This document shows positions 25,017 to 32,888 of a DNA stretch of 34,949 bases, in pieces. Below the pieces are notes generated by a model, which was given only the letters and a program-made list of their open reading frames with translations, searched no databases and was not told where the DNA came from. The DNA lies in the IMG/VR virus record IMGVR_UViG_3300025133_000353, positions 1-34,949 of that record; one strand, given 5' to 3'. Numbering within the stretch: position 1 is the stretch's first letter; every line of letters starts with the position of its first letter. A program made the position numbers and the translations under genes. This DNA comes from a virus.

Positions 25017-26647
25017 TGTCTAAAATTAATAAATCTAGACAGGTATCAGAAATCATCAAATGTGGACGAGAGCCTGTTTATTTTTTTAACAATTACGCAA
25101 AGATACAGCACCCTGTAAGGGGATTGATAAAGTTTGATACTTATCCGTTTCAAGACATGTGTGTTCAAAGTTTCATCGATGAAAGATTTAATATCATATT
25201 AAAATCTAGACAGCTTGGAATGTCAACATTGTCTGCAGCATATGCTGTGTGGCTTACTCTTTTTCAAAGAGACAAAAACGTACTAATTATCGCAACAAAG
25301 CTTAGTGTCGCTCAAAACTTTATCGCAAAGGTAAAGACTATGATTAGGAGTCTTCCGAAGTGGCTAGTATTGCCAGAAATAGTAACTAACAATAAACAGT
25401 TGATAGAGTTTAGCCACGGATCATCCATTAAGGCAATACCCACGTCAGAAGATGCAGGACGATCAGAAGCACTGTCACTTCTTATTATTGATGAGGCAGC
25501 TTTCGTTAGAAATTTTGATGAACTTTGGATGGGATTGTATCCAACTATTTCAACTGGTGGTCGAGTTATAATTCTATCTACACCAAACGGTGTCGGAGGG
25601 CAATACTATAAGCTTTACACAGATGCAGATGCCGGATTAAATGAATTCACGGCTATAAAGTTGCCATGGGATATCCACCCAGAAAGAGATGAAGTCTGGT
25701 TTGATGAAACAACTAAAAATCTATCCAATAGACAAATATCTCAAGAGTATTTATGTGATTTTGCATCGTCGGGTGAGACATTTCTTTCGCATGAAGATAT
25801 AGAGTGGGTTAGACAAATAGCAAGGCCCCCTAGAGAGAGAACTGGATTTGATATGAACGTGTGGATATGGGAATATCCGTTATCTGAGCATGATTACTTG
25901 ATGACAGCAGACGTTGCAAGGGGTGATTCGAAGGATTTTTCCACATTTCACATAATTGATATTACAGAAGGGGAGTGTGTTGCAGAGTATAAGGGTAAGA
26001 TACCGCCAGATAGATTTGCTGAACTTTTGAGTGAATTTGGATTAAAATATAATAAAGCCCTTCTCTGTCCAGAAAATAATAGCTATGGATATGCAACAAT
26101 CTTAAAGCTCAAGGAATTAGATTATCCTCGCCTCTATCATAAAAAGAGAAAAGCAATCTTTATAGGAGACTATATTCCTCCAAAAGAAACTGATCTCGCA
26201 GGTTTTACAACTAGCGGAAAAACACGTAATTTAATACTAACAAAGCTAGAGGAAATTTTAAGAAACAAGCAGATTAAAATCTATTCATCGAGATTTTATG
26301 AAGAGTTAAAGACATTTACATGGTCAGGAAACAAAGCTTCGGCGATGAGGGGATATAATGATGATCTAGTTATGAGCTTTGCAATCGCAATGTGGCTATA
26401 TGATGCATCAGCTGATTATAGTGTTAGCTCTAAGGCGATCAATGATGCAATGTTAAAGGGTATGAAGTTGAAACGAAATTCATATGATGATATGCCAGGA
26501 GCAATTTTAGAAGGAAGGCCTCACAGCTCTCCTTCGAGAGATCCCAATGTCAACCCAGACATTAATAGAGAAAGGTCAAAACATGCTCCGGCTGACTGGA
26601 ATAAAAAAGTAAAAATCATGAGTGAGCATGACTGGCTGCTTAAGTGA
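25016..26647 (+). CDS. Large terminase subunit (T4 gp17-like)
   Basis: A 543-residue packaging motor. The ATPase half has the Walker A-like segment KSRQLGMST (63-71), Walker B LLIIDE with catalytic E160, and coupling motif STP (188-190). The nuclease half has the RNase H-like acidic residues D299 (TADVARGD), E353 (CPENNSYG) and D449/D450 (NDDLVMSF), in the order seen in gp17. It cuts concatemeric DNA and drives it into the prohead through the portal. T4 gp17 is about 610 residues, so this is slightly short at the N-terminus. The start overlaps the upstream stop (TAATG). The portal gene follows within nine bases. Confidence 0.95.
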   Translation: MSKINKSRQVSEIIKCGREPVYFFNNYAKIQHPVRGLIKFDTYPFQDMCVQSFIDERFNIILKSRQLGMSTLSAAYAVWLTLFQRDKNVLIIATKLSVAQNFIAKVKTMIRSLPKWLVLPEIVTNNKQLIEFSHGSSIKAIPTSEDAGRSEALSLLIIDEAAFVRNFDELWMGLYPTISTGGRVIILSTPNGVGGQYYKLYTDADAGLNEFTAIKLPWDIHPERDEVWFDETTKNLSNRQISQEYLCDFASSGETFLSHEDIEWVRQIARPPRERTGFDMNVWIWEYPLSEHDYLMTADVARGDSKDFSTFHIIDITEGECVAEYKGKIPPDRFAELLSEFGLKYNKALLCPENNSYGYATILKLKELDYPRLYHKKRKAIFIGDYIPPKETDLAGFTTSGKTRNLILTKLEEILRNKQIKIYSSRFYEELKTFTWSGNKASAMRGYNDDLVMSFAIAMWLYDASADYSVSSKAINDAMLKGMKLKRNSYDDMPGAILEGRPHSSPSRDPNVNPDINRERSKHAPADWNKKVKIMSEHDWLLK

Positions 26648-26656
26648 GAGTTTTAG

Positions 26657-28726
26657 ATGGCAGATAATACATCGAAGAGCTTATTTCGGAGATTAACGCA
26701 TCTATTTAGAAGCGGCCCCGTAATAAAGAGAAAAGTAAGAGATTTTGAATCATCTGCAAAGGGCACGTCTGCCTATGAGATGTTTAGAAAGACTCAGAGT
26801 CATGTCTATAGCACTGCGATGAGTGCGTATGGATCATATGATAGAATGGCGCGATACAGCGACTTTAGTGAAATGGAGTACACACCCGAAATAAGCTCTG
26901 CGCTAGACATATACTCAGAAGAAACTGTAGCAGCTGACGAGAAGGGTAGCGTTCTTCACATATATTCAGAAAATCCAACAATCCAGGGCCTGCTTGATGA
27001 TCTCTTTTACGATACACTAAACATAGAATTTAATATGACCTCATGGGTTAGAAATCTTTGCAAGTATGGAGATTTCTTTTTATTCAATGATGTAGATCCG
27101 GATCATGGAATTATAAACGCATATCCTATGCCAGTCAACGAAGTTGAAAGAGAAGAAGGATTCGACCCGTCAGATCCGATGGCAGTTAGATTTAGATGGG
27201 TCACACAGGGGAATCAGGTTCTTGAAAATTGGCAAGTGTGCCATGTAAGGATTTTAGGAAATGATGCATTTTTGCCATACGGTTCTTCAGTACTAGAGGC
27301 TGCCCGCAGAATCTGGAGACAGCTAATTTTAGTTGAGGATGCAATGCTAGTCTATCGTGTCGTTAGATCTCCAGAAAGAAGAGTATTTTATATTGATGTG
27401 GGTAATGTTCCTCCCGAGGACATCCCAAACTATATGGAGCAAGCACAGTCGACGCTGAAGAAGGCCCAGGTTGTTGATAGAAGCACAGGAAGGGTTGACC
27501 TTAGGTATAATCCATTGAGTGTTGATGAAGACTACTACATACCGGTAAGGGGTGCAGAAAGCGGTACAAAGATAGACACACTAGCCGGCGGAGCAAATGC
27601 CACAGCAATTGAAGATGTAGAATATATTCAGAAGAAACTATTTGCAGCATTAAAAATTCCAAAAGCTTATCTTGGGTATGACGAGGGGCTTGGAGCAAAA
27701 GCTACACTCTCACAGGAAGATATAAGATTTTCTAGAACTATTGCTAGAATACAAAGATCTGTCATAGCTGAGCTTAACAAGCTAGCAATAATACATTTAT
27801 TCTGTAATGGCTTTGAGGGCGAAGATTTATTAGATTTTTCTCTGAAATTATCAAACCCATCAACAGTCGCGCAACAGCAGAAATTAGAGCTGTATAGAAG
27901 CAGGTTTGAAATAGCAACATCTGCTGCAGGATCTGAAGGTCTTGTTAGTAGAACATGGATTAGAAAGACCCTGTTCAACATGACAGACGATCAAATAGAA
28001 GAGCTTGGTGAGCAAAGGCTTGCTGATAAGATGAGTGATCTTGAAGTTGAAGCTGTACAGTTACCTGTTGGAGCCGGAGCCGAGATAGAGGCAGAAGCAG
28101 AAGCCGGTGAAGACTTTGGAAGTGACGAGGCTGAAGATCTTGAGATGGCAGGAGATGATAGAAACACAGCCGGTCTTCAAATACTAGATGGAAGCGAAGG
28201 CACACTTAGCTTAAAGAATTTTTCAATATCAGATGATAAATCTCCGATAAGAGCACAGGAGATTGTAGATAAATTATCTGAAAGTCTGGGAACTGATCAA
28301 GCTGAAGAGAATGATTCTGAACTAGACGAAGATTGCGATGATGAAACCCCGGCTGAAGTAGATGTTGAAAATAGCAGGCGGAGAAATAAAAAGGGATATT
28401 CAGATACTAATCACTTAGATTTAGTTTCTCATGATTCAAGAGATGTCTCTGATTCTATTGCTCATCCATATGCAGAAAAGCTTCGACGCCAGAAGGCAAA
28501 GAGTGATAGAAAGGATGATATGAATCCTCTAAGATCAGCATTTAAGATGCCATCGCTCTCAGAAGAATCGGACGGGTTTATGATAGATTTTATAGATGAT
28601 AAGCTAGAACATCAGGCAAGAATGACATCTCAAATAAGATCAACATTAAAAACGCTTGAGAGCAAAATAAATAATAAAAGGAGGGTTATCTCTGAGGTAG
28701 ATGATTCTGCTGAGGGAGAAATTTAG
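26657..28726 (+). CDS. Portal protein (T4 gp20-like) with long acidic C-terminal extension
   Basis: A 689-residue protein whose first 465 residues follow the T4 portal pattern: YTPEISSALDIYSEE, the segment WVRNLCKYGDFFLFNDVD, PVNEVEREEGFDP, an Arg-rich clip region (RRIWRQLILVEDAMLVYRVV), and GYDEGLGAKATLSQEDIRFS. It forms the dodecameric ring at the unique vertex through which DNA enters and on which the prohead is initiated. T4 gp20 has 524 residues. The extra 220 here are low-complexity and acidic (EAEAEAGEDFGSDEAEDLEM) and end in a charged helix. This tail is unusual and might replace small prohead-core proteins or help scaffold docking. Confidence 0.93.
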   Translation: MADNTSKSLFRRLTHLFRSGPVIKRKVRDFESSAKGTSAYEMFRKTQSHVYSTAMSAYGSYDRMARYSDFSEMEYTPEISSALDIYSEETVAADEKGSVLHIYSENPTIQGLLDDLFYDTLNIEFNMTSWVRNLCKYGDFFLFNDVDPDHGIINAYPMPVNEVEREEGFDPSDPMAVRFRWVTQGNQVLENWQVCHVRILGNDAFLPYGSSVLEAARRIWRQLILVEDAMLVYRVVRSPERRVFYIDVGNVPPEDIPNYMEQAQSTLKKAQVVDRSTGRVDLRYNPLSVDEDYYIPVRGAESGTKIDTLAGGANATAIEDVEYIQKKLFAALKIPKAYLGYDEGLGAKATLSQEDIRFSRTIARIQRSVIAELNKLAIIHLFCNGFEGEDLLDFSLKLSNPSTVAQQQKLELYRSRFEIATSAAGSEGLVSRTWIRKTLFNMTDDQIEELGEQRLADKMSDLEVEAVQLPVGAGAEIEAEAEAGEDFGSDEAEDLEMAGDDRNTAGLQILDGSEGTLSLKNFSISDDKSPIRAQEIVDKLSESLGTDQAEENDSELDEDCDDETPAEVDVENSRRRNKKGYSDTNHLDLVSHDSRDVSDSIAHPYAEKLRRQKAKSDRKDDMNPLRSAFKMPSLSEESDGFMIDFIDDKLEHQARMTSQIRSTLKTLESKINNKRRVISEVDDSAEGEI

Positions 28727-28729
28727 TTC

Positions 28730-29590
28730 ATGTCAAAATCTCACAATAAGAAAAGAAATGTAGGGGTTATTTATGAGCTTTTGCTTAGAAATATATCTGA
28801 ATGCCTAATCAAAGATGATAAAGAGTCTGCGCAGAAAGCACTAAACATTATAGAGAAAAGATTTAATAGAGAGTCTGAGCTTTATAGGGAGTTTAGATTG
28901 TTTAACGCTTTGGTTAAATCAACAGTTAGCAGCTCTAGTGTAGCTGCTGCAATTCTAACAGAGGCGAAGCAAGCAGCAAGAAGGTGTGATGAATCTAGAC
29001 TCAATAAAGAAAAGTCTCTTTTAATTAGAGATATAAATCACACTCTTAATGATCCGAGCTTCTACTATAGAAGAATTCCAGAGTATACAACATACGCCAC
29101 AATTCAGACGCTGCTAAATGATTGGAGAATGGGAGATAGAGCAAACCTAACTAGAATGGTTCAGTATGAGTCAAAAGTCGCTGAATTACTTCTTGAAAAG
29201 AGAGATGCACCCAGTCTAGATGATATAGATCCAGACGTTAATTCTCTTGTTGTTAATATTATGACAGAAAAAATAAATAACAGATATGGTGAAAAGCTTA
29301 GCAGGGAGCAGAGAGATCTGATGAGAGATTATGTTTTTTCCAGTGCTAGCAACAAGAATGATGGAATAAGAAAGAGACTAATTGAAGCAAAAAATGATAT
29401 TCTTTTAGATTTAGAGGTCTTTAAGAAAAAGACAGAAAACAAGATAATTTTAGAAAAAATAGATGGAGTTCATGAGAAATTATTAAAAGAATCTTTTGAT
29501 AATATTAACGATGAATCAGTTTCAAGATTTCTAGTATTAATTAATTTACGGCAAGAACTAAAGGAGGCACTAGATGAACAAAGATCTTAA
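28730..29590 (+). CDS. Helical protein of unknown function between portal and protease
   Basis: A 286-residue, Lys/Arg/Glu-rich, almost entirely alpha-helical protein (for example YELLLRNISECLIKDDKESA near the start and VFKKKTENKIILEKIDGVHE near the end). There is no enzymatic motif. It starts three bases after the portal stop, and its last 17 bases overlap the prohead protease gene, whose ribosome binding site lies inside it. In T4 this place is taken by the small core proteins gp67 and gp68. This protein is much larger and I see no similarity. A prohead-core or assembly-chaperone role is suggested only by position. Confidence 0.75.
   Translation: MSKSHNKKRNVGVIYELLLRNISECLIKDDKESAQKALNIIEKRFNRESELYREFRLFNALVKSTVSSSSVAAAILTEAKQAARRCDESRLNKEKSLLIRDINHTLNDPSFYYRRIPEYTTYATIQTLLNDWRMGDRANLTRMVQYESKVAELLLEKRDAPSLDDIDPDVNSLVVNIMTEKINNRYGEKLSREQRDLMRDYVFSSASNKNDGIRKRLIEAKNDILLDLEVFKKKTENKIILEKIDGVHEKLLKESFDNINDESVSRFLVLINLRQELKEALDEQRS
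29561..29567 (+). promoter_or_regulatory. Strong ribosome binding site for the prohead protease
   Basis: AAGGAGG ends six bases before the ATG at 29574 and lies within the upstream coding sequence. It fixes the start despite the 17-base overlap and suggests high, possibly coupled translation. Confidence 0.75.
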
Positions 29591-30179
29591 ACTATTAACT
29601 GAGTGGTTGCCGCTCAAATATACACCCGAGCTTATTAACGAGTCTAAGAGTCTAAATGATGGAAAGATCTTCTTAAAGGGTGTATTACAGAGATGTAATA
29701 CACTAAATCAGAATGGAAGAATTTATCCTAAATCAATTTTAGATAGAGAAGTTACAAATTATCAAAAATTTATTCAAGAGAATAGGGCACTTGGAGAATG
29801 CGATCATCCTGATTCATCTGTCGTTGAACTTAAAAATGTATCTCATATCGTTAGAAATGCAAAGATGGACGGTGATAGTGTAATTGGAACCATAGAGATC
29901 TTGGACACCCCTAGCGGAAAAATATTAAAAAGCCTAATAGAGTCTGGTGTGACATTAGGAATATCGTCAAGAGGGGTAGGATCAACCAGGAAAGAGGGAG
30001 ATACCCAAATAGTTCAGGATGATTTTCAATTAATTTGCTTTGATATGGTTAGTGAGCCTTCGACTCCTGGAGCATTTATGCTGAGAGAGGGAAAAGATAT
30101 TTCTCGTGAAGATCTTAAAAAGCATTTTACCAGCACAGATAGAATAGATAGAATTTTTAATGATATATTGGCCTGGTGA
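29574..30179 (+). CDS. Prohead maturation protease (T4 gp21-like)
   Basis: A 201-residue serine protease of the T4 gp21/herpesvirus assemblin type. The catalytic His lies in GECDHPDSS (H78) and the nucleophile Ser in TLGISSRGVGS (S131 or S132), at the usual spacing. FQLICFDMVSEPSTPGAFM is the conserved region following the active site. It cleaves scaffold, capsid N-terminus and internal proteins after (L/I)-x-E once the shell is built. An L-x-E site at residues 8-10 could be an auto-processing point. Length agrees with T4 gp21. A perfect ribosome binding site sets the start. The gene lies between portal and scaffold, as in T4. Confidence 0.93.
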   Translation: MNKDLKLLTEWLPLKYTPELINESKSLNDGKIFLKGVLQRCNTLNQNGRIYPKSILDREVTNYQKFIQENRALGECDHPDSSVVELKNVSHIVRNAKMDGDSVIGTIEILDTPSGKILKSLIESGVTLGISSRGVGSTRKEGDTQIVQDDFQLICFDMVSEPSTPGAFMLREGKDISREDLKKHFTSTDRIDRIFNDILAW

Positions 30180-30182
30180 AAA

Positions 30183-30647
30183 ATGGCAAAATTAAGCAAA
30201 GCTTCACTTAAAATGATAGTAAAAGAATGTCTAGTTGAGATTCTACAAGAAGGCTTAATGACAAGTACGGTCATGTCTGAATCTGCAAGAAGGCAGCCTG
30301 TGAAGAAAAAACGTCAAAGAAAAGTAGCATCTCCCAAGGGGACCAGTCTCGACAATATCAGATTTGATAATAATGAACCTCAGCCAAACAAAGATTTTGA
30401 AAAAAATGTTTATGAAACTGCAAGAAGCATGACTAGTGATCCAGTGCTTTCTTCAATATTGGCAGATACTGCTATGACAACACTTCAAGAACAGACTTCT
30501 GCTGAAAGTAGAGGTGCTCCAGCTGCGGGAAGTGATAGAGCTGCAATGACTGCTGCTCGGTCCAACCCTAATGAGCTATTTGCAGAGTCTGCATCGAAGT
30601 GGGCAGATTTGGCATTTGCGTCTCCTGTTAATAAATCTCCAAACTAG
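30183..30647 (+). CDS. Small basic protein with amphipathic N-terminus, candidate internal/core head protein
   Basis: A 154-residue protein starting four bases after the protease gene. The first 24 residues (MAKLSKASLKMIVKECLVEI, then LQEG) form an amphipathic helix with possible prohead-protease sites (LVE, LQE). A basic patch follows (RRQPVKKKRQRKVASPKG), which could bind DNA or the acidic scaffold. The rest is Ala/Ser-rich, low complexity and probably helical or disordered. I know no named family. Placement next to the protease and the N-terminal pattern fit a prohead-core protein that is trimmed during maturation, in the manner of T4 gp67/gp68 or internal proteins. This is inference. Confidence 0.7.
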   Translation: MAKLSKASLKMIVKECLVEILQEGLMTSTVMSESARRQPVKKKRQRKVASPKGTSLDNIRFDNNEPQPNKDFEKNVYETARSMTSDPVLSSILADTAMTTLQEQTSAESRGAPAAGSDRAAMTAARSNPNELFAESASKWADLAFASPVNKSPN

Positions 30648-30672
30648 AGCTAGATTAATCTAGTTTAGGCTT
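30641..30672 (+). terminator. Weak hairpin, possible terminator or processing site
   Basis: The arms AAACTAGA (30641-30648) and TCTAGTTT (30659-30666) are perfect complements around a 10-base loop and overlap the preceding stop codon. A T-rich stretch (TTTATTTTAA) follows a few bases later. The stem is AT-rich and thus weak. An alternative fold uses the inner palindrome CTAGATTAATCTAG. Confidence 0.3.
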
Positions 30673-30721
30673 TATTTTAATGTCGTGAGGCATATGTATC
30701 AATGCGCAATGGAGGCACAAA

Positions 30722-30976
30722 ATGATTAAGAACCTAACTTTTAGCAAACTTAAAAAGATCGTACTTGAAGAGAAGAAGAAATTACAAAAGAAAGGTATTA
30801 TTTCAACTGATTCTGTTGAGACAGTTGAAGATGCGTGGTCCGGCGGGGATAATCTCGTTAAGCATGTAGACTTTATAAAGCAGTTGGGAATCACAGAAAC
30901 TAAGCTTAGAGTAAAGGCTGATAAGCTTTCAAGAGCAAGAGACATCCTTAAAAAGAAGATAGTGAGGGATTTATAA
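30722..30976 (+). CDS. Small basic helical protein with N-terminal motif like its neighbours
   Basis: An 84-residue protein with a good ribosome binding site (GGAGG at 30711-30715, six bases before ATG). The N-terminus (MIKNLTFSKLKKIVLEEKKK) follows the same plan as the small proteins at 20917 and 30183: basic start, hydrophobic heptads, then a Glu pair. The C-terminal part is another basic helix (TKLRVKADKLSRARDILKKK). There is no cysteine and no recognisable domain. It may be a prohead-core or DNA-associated head protein. Its function is unknown. Confidence 0.7.
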   Translation: MIKNLTFSKLKKIVLEEKKKLQKKGIISTDSVETVEDAWSGGDNLVKHVDFIKQLGITETKLRVKADKLSRARDILKKKIVRDL

Positions 30977-30979
30977 TAG

Positions 30980-31579
30980 ATGCCTGTTGAAAAGGATCCA
31001 CAGATAATGGTTGAGCCTGACCCACCCAGTGAAGGGTATTCTTCAACTGGTGGGTATAGAAGTGATAAGATTTTAAAGGGATCATTTCCAAACTCTCCAA
31101 TTATGTGGTCTGATAGCTCTGATGTAATATTAACGGATGATAAACTAACAGATGAATATAAGGGCCTAATGAATGGCTCTATAGTAGACGGGTTTCAATT
31201 TCCAACTACTGTCTATATGGATTATCATAAAAATAATGCTCCGACTATGAGTGAAGTTGTTGTCGGAATTGATGCGTCAGGAAATCCCACAATGGGAAAG
31301 GATCTTGATGGGTCTCCGTGGCCTGTTCCTAATCCAGAATCATCCGCAGGACCTGCAAACGCAAGCGGCGGACATAATGTTGGTGCAAATCATGTTAATC
31401 AAGACGCGTATGACGGCCCAACAATTTCCCAACCATCTATAAACTACGGAACCGGCCCGACATCACCGCTTAATCCATCGACCACATCAGAAGAGATTGC
31501 TAAGCAAGATTTTACAGATCTTGCACTAGGAAAATCCTCACTCACAAGAGTTGGTGCGTATAGCGAAGCTTCTGAGTAA
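30980..31579 (+). CDS. Pro/Gly/Ser-rich head-region protein, paralogue A
   Basis: A 199-residue acidic protein, rich in Pro, Gly, Ser and Asn and probably largely extended. Five words recur in the same order in the next gene: PQIMVEP (7-13), NGSIVDGFQFP (65-75), VPNPESSAGP (116-125), PLNPSTTSEEIAKQ (163-176) and GKSS (184-187). The two are therefore diverged tandem paralogues. It begins three bases after the small basic protein. Location between protease and scaffold suggests a head component such as a decoration or core protein. I know no family for it. Confidence 0.75.
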   Translation: MPVEKDPQIMVEPDPPSEGYSSTGGYRSDKILKGSFPNSPIMWSDSSDVILTDDKLTDEYKGLMNGSIVDGFQFPTTVYMDYHKNNAPTMSEVVVGIDASGNPTMGKDLDGSPWPVPNPESSAGPANASGGHNVGANHVNQDAYDGPTISQPSINYGTGPTSPLNPSTTSEEIAKQDFTDLALGKSSLTRVGAYSEASE

Positions 31580-31643
31580 GTTTGGTGTCTCTTTTTTAAT
31601 TGCGCTATATTTATATTACGAACACCATTAGGAGAATTTTAAA

Positions 31644-32144
31644 ATGGCAGAGCAACCTCAAACAATAGTAGAGCCAGCAGCTCCTGTAGACAAGCCGCTA
31701 GGCTCTAGAAATCAGTCTAACCTTAGCGCAATGTTTGGTGATTCACCATTACCTGGGTATCTTGGAGAAATCAACGATGATGAGAGAAAAACTCTTTATC
31801 AGGATGAGGTTCTAGACGGAACTGTTTCTGATGGTATGGGTTTTCCAAATTTCGACACTAGCTACACAATTAATGGATCTCCAGATCTAGATACTGTTGA
31901 AACAGGTGGCGGAGGCAAACCAGCAACACCATATGTACCAAACCCTGATTCACCCGGTCCCGGAAGCATGTCAGCTTCAGATCAGGCTGAATTTGCAGGA
32001 ACAATTCCAGATAGTAGCCCTGAATATGGCTCCGGGCTGGGCGGGCTTGTATCCCCTTCAACGACAAGCGCTGAAATTGAAAAGCAGACGCTGGGAGGAT
32101 ATATCAGTGGTAAATCCTACGCGGGGTCCAACGGCGTCTCGTAA
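31644..32144 (+). CDS. Pro/Gly/Ser-rich head-region protein, paralogue B
   Basis: A 166-residue protein, preceded by AGGAG (31630-31634) nine bases before the ATG. It repeats the plan of paralogue A: PQTIVEP (5-11), DGTVSDGMGFP (58-68), VPNPDSPGP (98-106), LVSPSTTSAEIEKQ (135-148) and GKSY (156-159). A stretch of Gly (around residue 88-91) and loops differ in length between the two. The 64-base gap before it is one of the larger ones here and may hold an independent promoter. The function is unknown. The two could form a hetero-oligomer, which is inference. Confidence 0.75.
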   Translation: MAEQPQTIVEPAAPVDKPLGSRNQSNLSAMFGDSPLPGYLGEINDDERKTLYQDEVLDGTVSDGMGFPNFDTSYTINGSPDLDTVETGGGGKPATPYVPNPDSPGPGSMSASDQAEFAGTIPDSSPEYGSGLGGLVSPSTTSAEIEKQTLGGYISGKSYAGSNGVS

Positions 32145-32153
32145 AGGGTCGTC

Positions 32154-32846
32154 ATGACAAAAAGACTCTATTATAATTCAGTAGCGGCAACCGGAGATCC
32201 CCGAAAGGGGATGGGCTATGGAAAGAGTCAAAAGATTCCTAGCTTTGGAACGGGACTTGGATCTGAAAGATCGATGGGGTCTGCAGAGACGGGAATATAT
32301 TCAGAGCCGTATGAAGAAGATGAAGAAGATGAAGATGAATTTATTGATCAAGATGACACTGATAAATTTGTTAAAAAGATAAATAAGAATATTATTAATC
32401 CAGACCCGGCATTTTGGCCAAGAGCAGATAGGAGTTCTTTAGGCTCAGCTGGCGCCGGCTGGATGTCTGGATTTGGAGGAATGGGAGTCGCCGAGGGAAT
32501 GATTCCTGTTCCAAAGGGGCAGAGACTACCAAAGGCTTCAGCTGGAATAGCTCCATTCCCACACAGCGTATTATATCCTGGAGGTTTCGATGGTCCTCCA
32601 CTCGGCTCTGGCGGAGCCAGTCAGGCATTTAAAACAACTGGCCCAGCATTTAAGTCTGGAACACAGTATGGGTCCTCAAGAGCACCAACCGGTGTGATGT
32701 CAGATGATGATACAGATATAATGATCTCTGGATTTAAAGATATTCTTGATCTAGATCCATCAGAGAGATCAATAATTAAACAAAAACTAAGAATAATGAA
32801 GCTTTTAAATAGAATAGATGAAATTGAATCACAAACTGGCATGTAA
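32154..32846 (+). CDS. Unknown head-region protein with acidic segment
   Basis: A 230-residue protein. A Gly/Ser-rich start is followed by a run of Glu/Asp (about residues 53-70, EPYEEDEEDEDEFIDQDDTD), a Gly/Pro-rich middle (for example AGAGWMSGFGGMGVAEGM), and a C-terminal helix of about 35 residues (PSERSIIKQKLRIMKLLNRI and onward). The acidic stretch followed by a helix is reminiscent of scaffold-associated proteins. The start follows the previous stop by nine bases with AAAGGG upstream. The name and exact role are not known to me. Confidence 0.7.
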   Translation: MTKRLYYNSVAATGDPRKGMGYGKSQKIPSFGTGLGSERSMGSAETGIYSEPYEEDEEDEDEFIDQDDTDKFVKKINKNIINPDPAFWPRADRSSLGSAGAGWMSGFGGMGVAEGMIPVPKGQRLPKASAGIAPFPHSVLYPGGFDGPPLGSGGASQAFKTTGPAFKSGTQYGSSRAPTGVMSDDDTDIMISGFKDILDLDPSERSIIKQKLRIMKLLNRIDEIESQTGM

Positions 32847-32888
32847 AAATAAATGCTGCAGAATAATTAAAGATGAAGAGGGTTACTA

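Noticed and set aside
29574-29590. Possible programmed frameshift at the overlap with the protease gene
   Set aside because: A strong ribosome binding site precedes the protease ATG, and no slippery heptamer is evident, so independent initiation explains the overlap.
31583-31627. TGGTGT/ACACCA inverted repeat in the gap before paralogue B
   Set aside because: A six-base stem with a 33-base loop is too weak to call a terminator or regulatory hairpin.
31897-32157. Plus-strand frame overlapping paralogue B
   Set aside because: It is an alternative frame of the Pro/Gly-rich gene, and the paralogue relationship and ribosome binding site support the other frame.
32310-32345. GAAGAAGATGAAGAAGAT-type DNA repeat
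   Set aside because: It simply encodes the Glu/Asp run of the gene at 32154; there is no sign of a separate repeat element.
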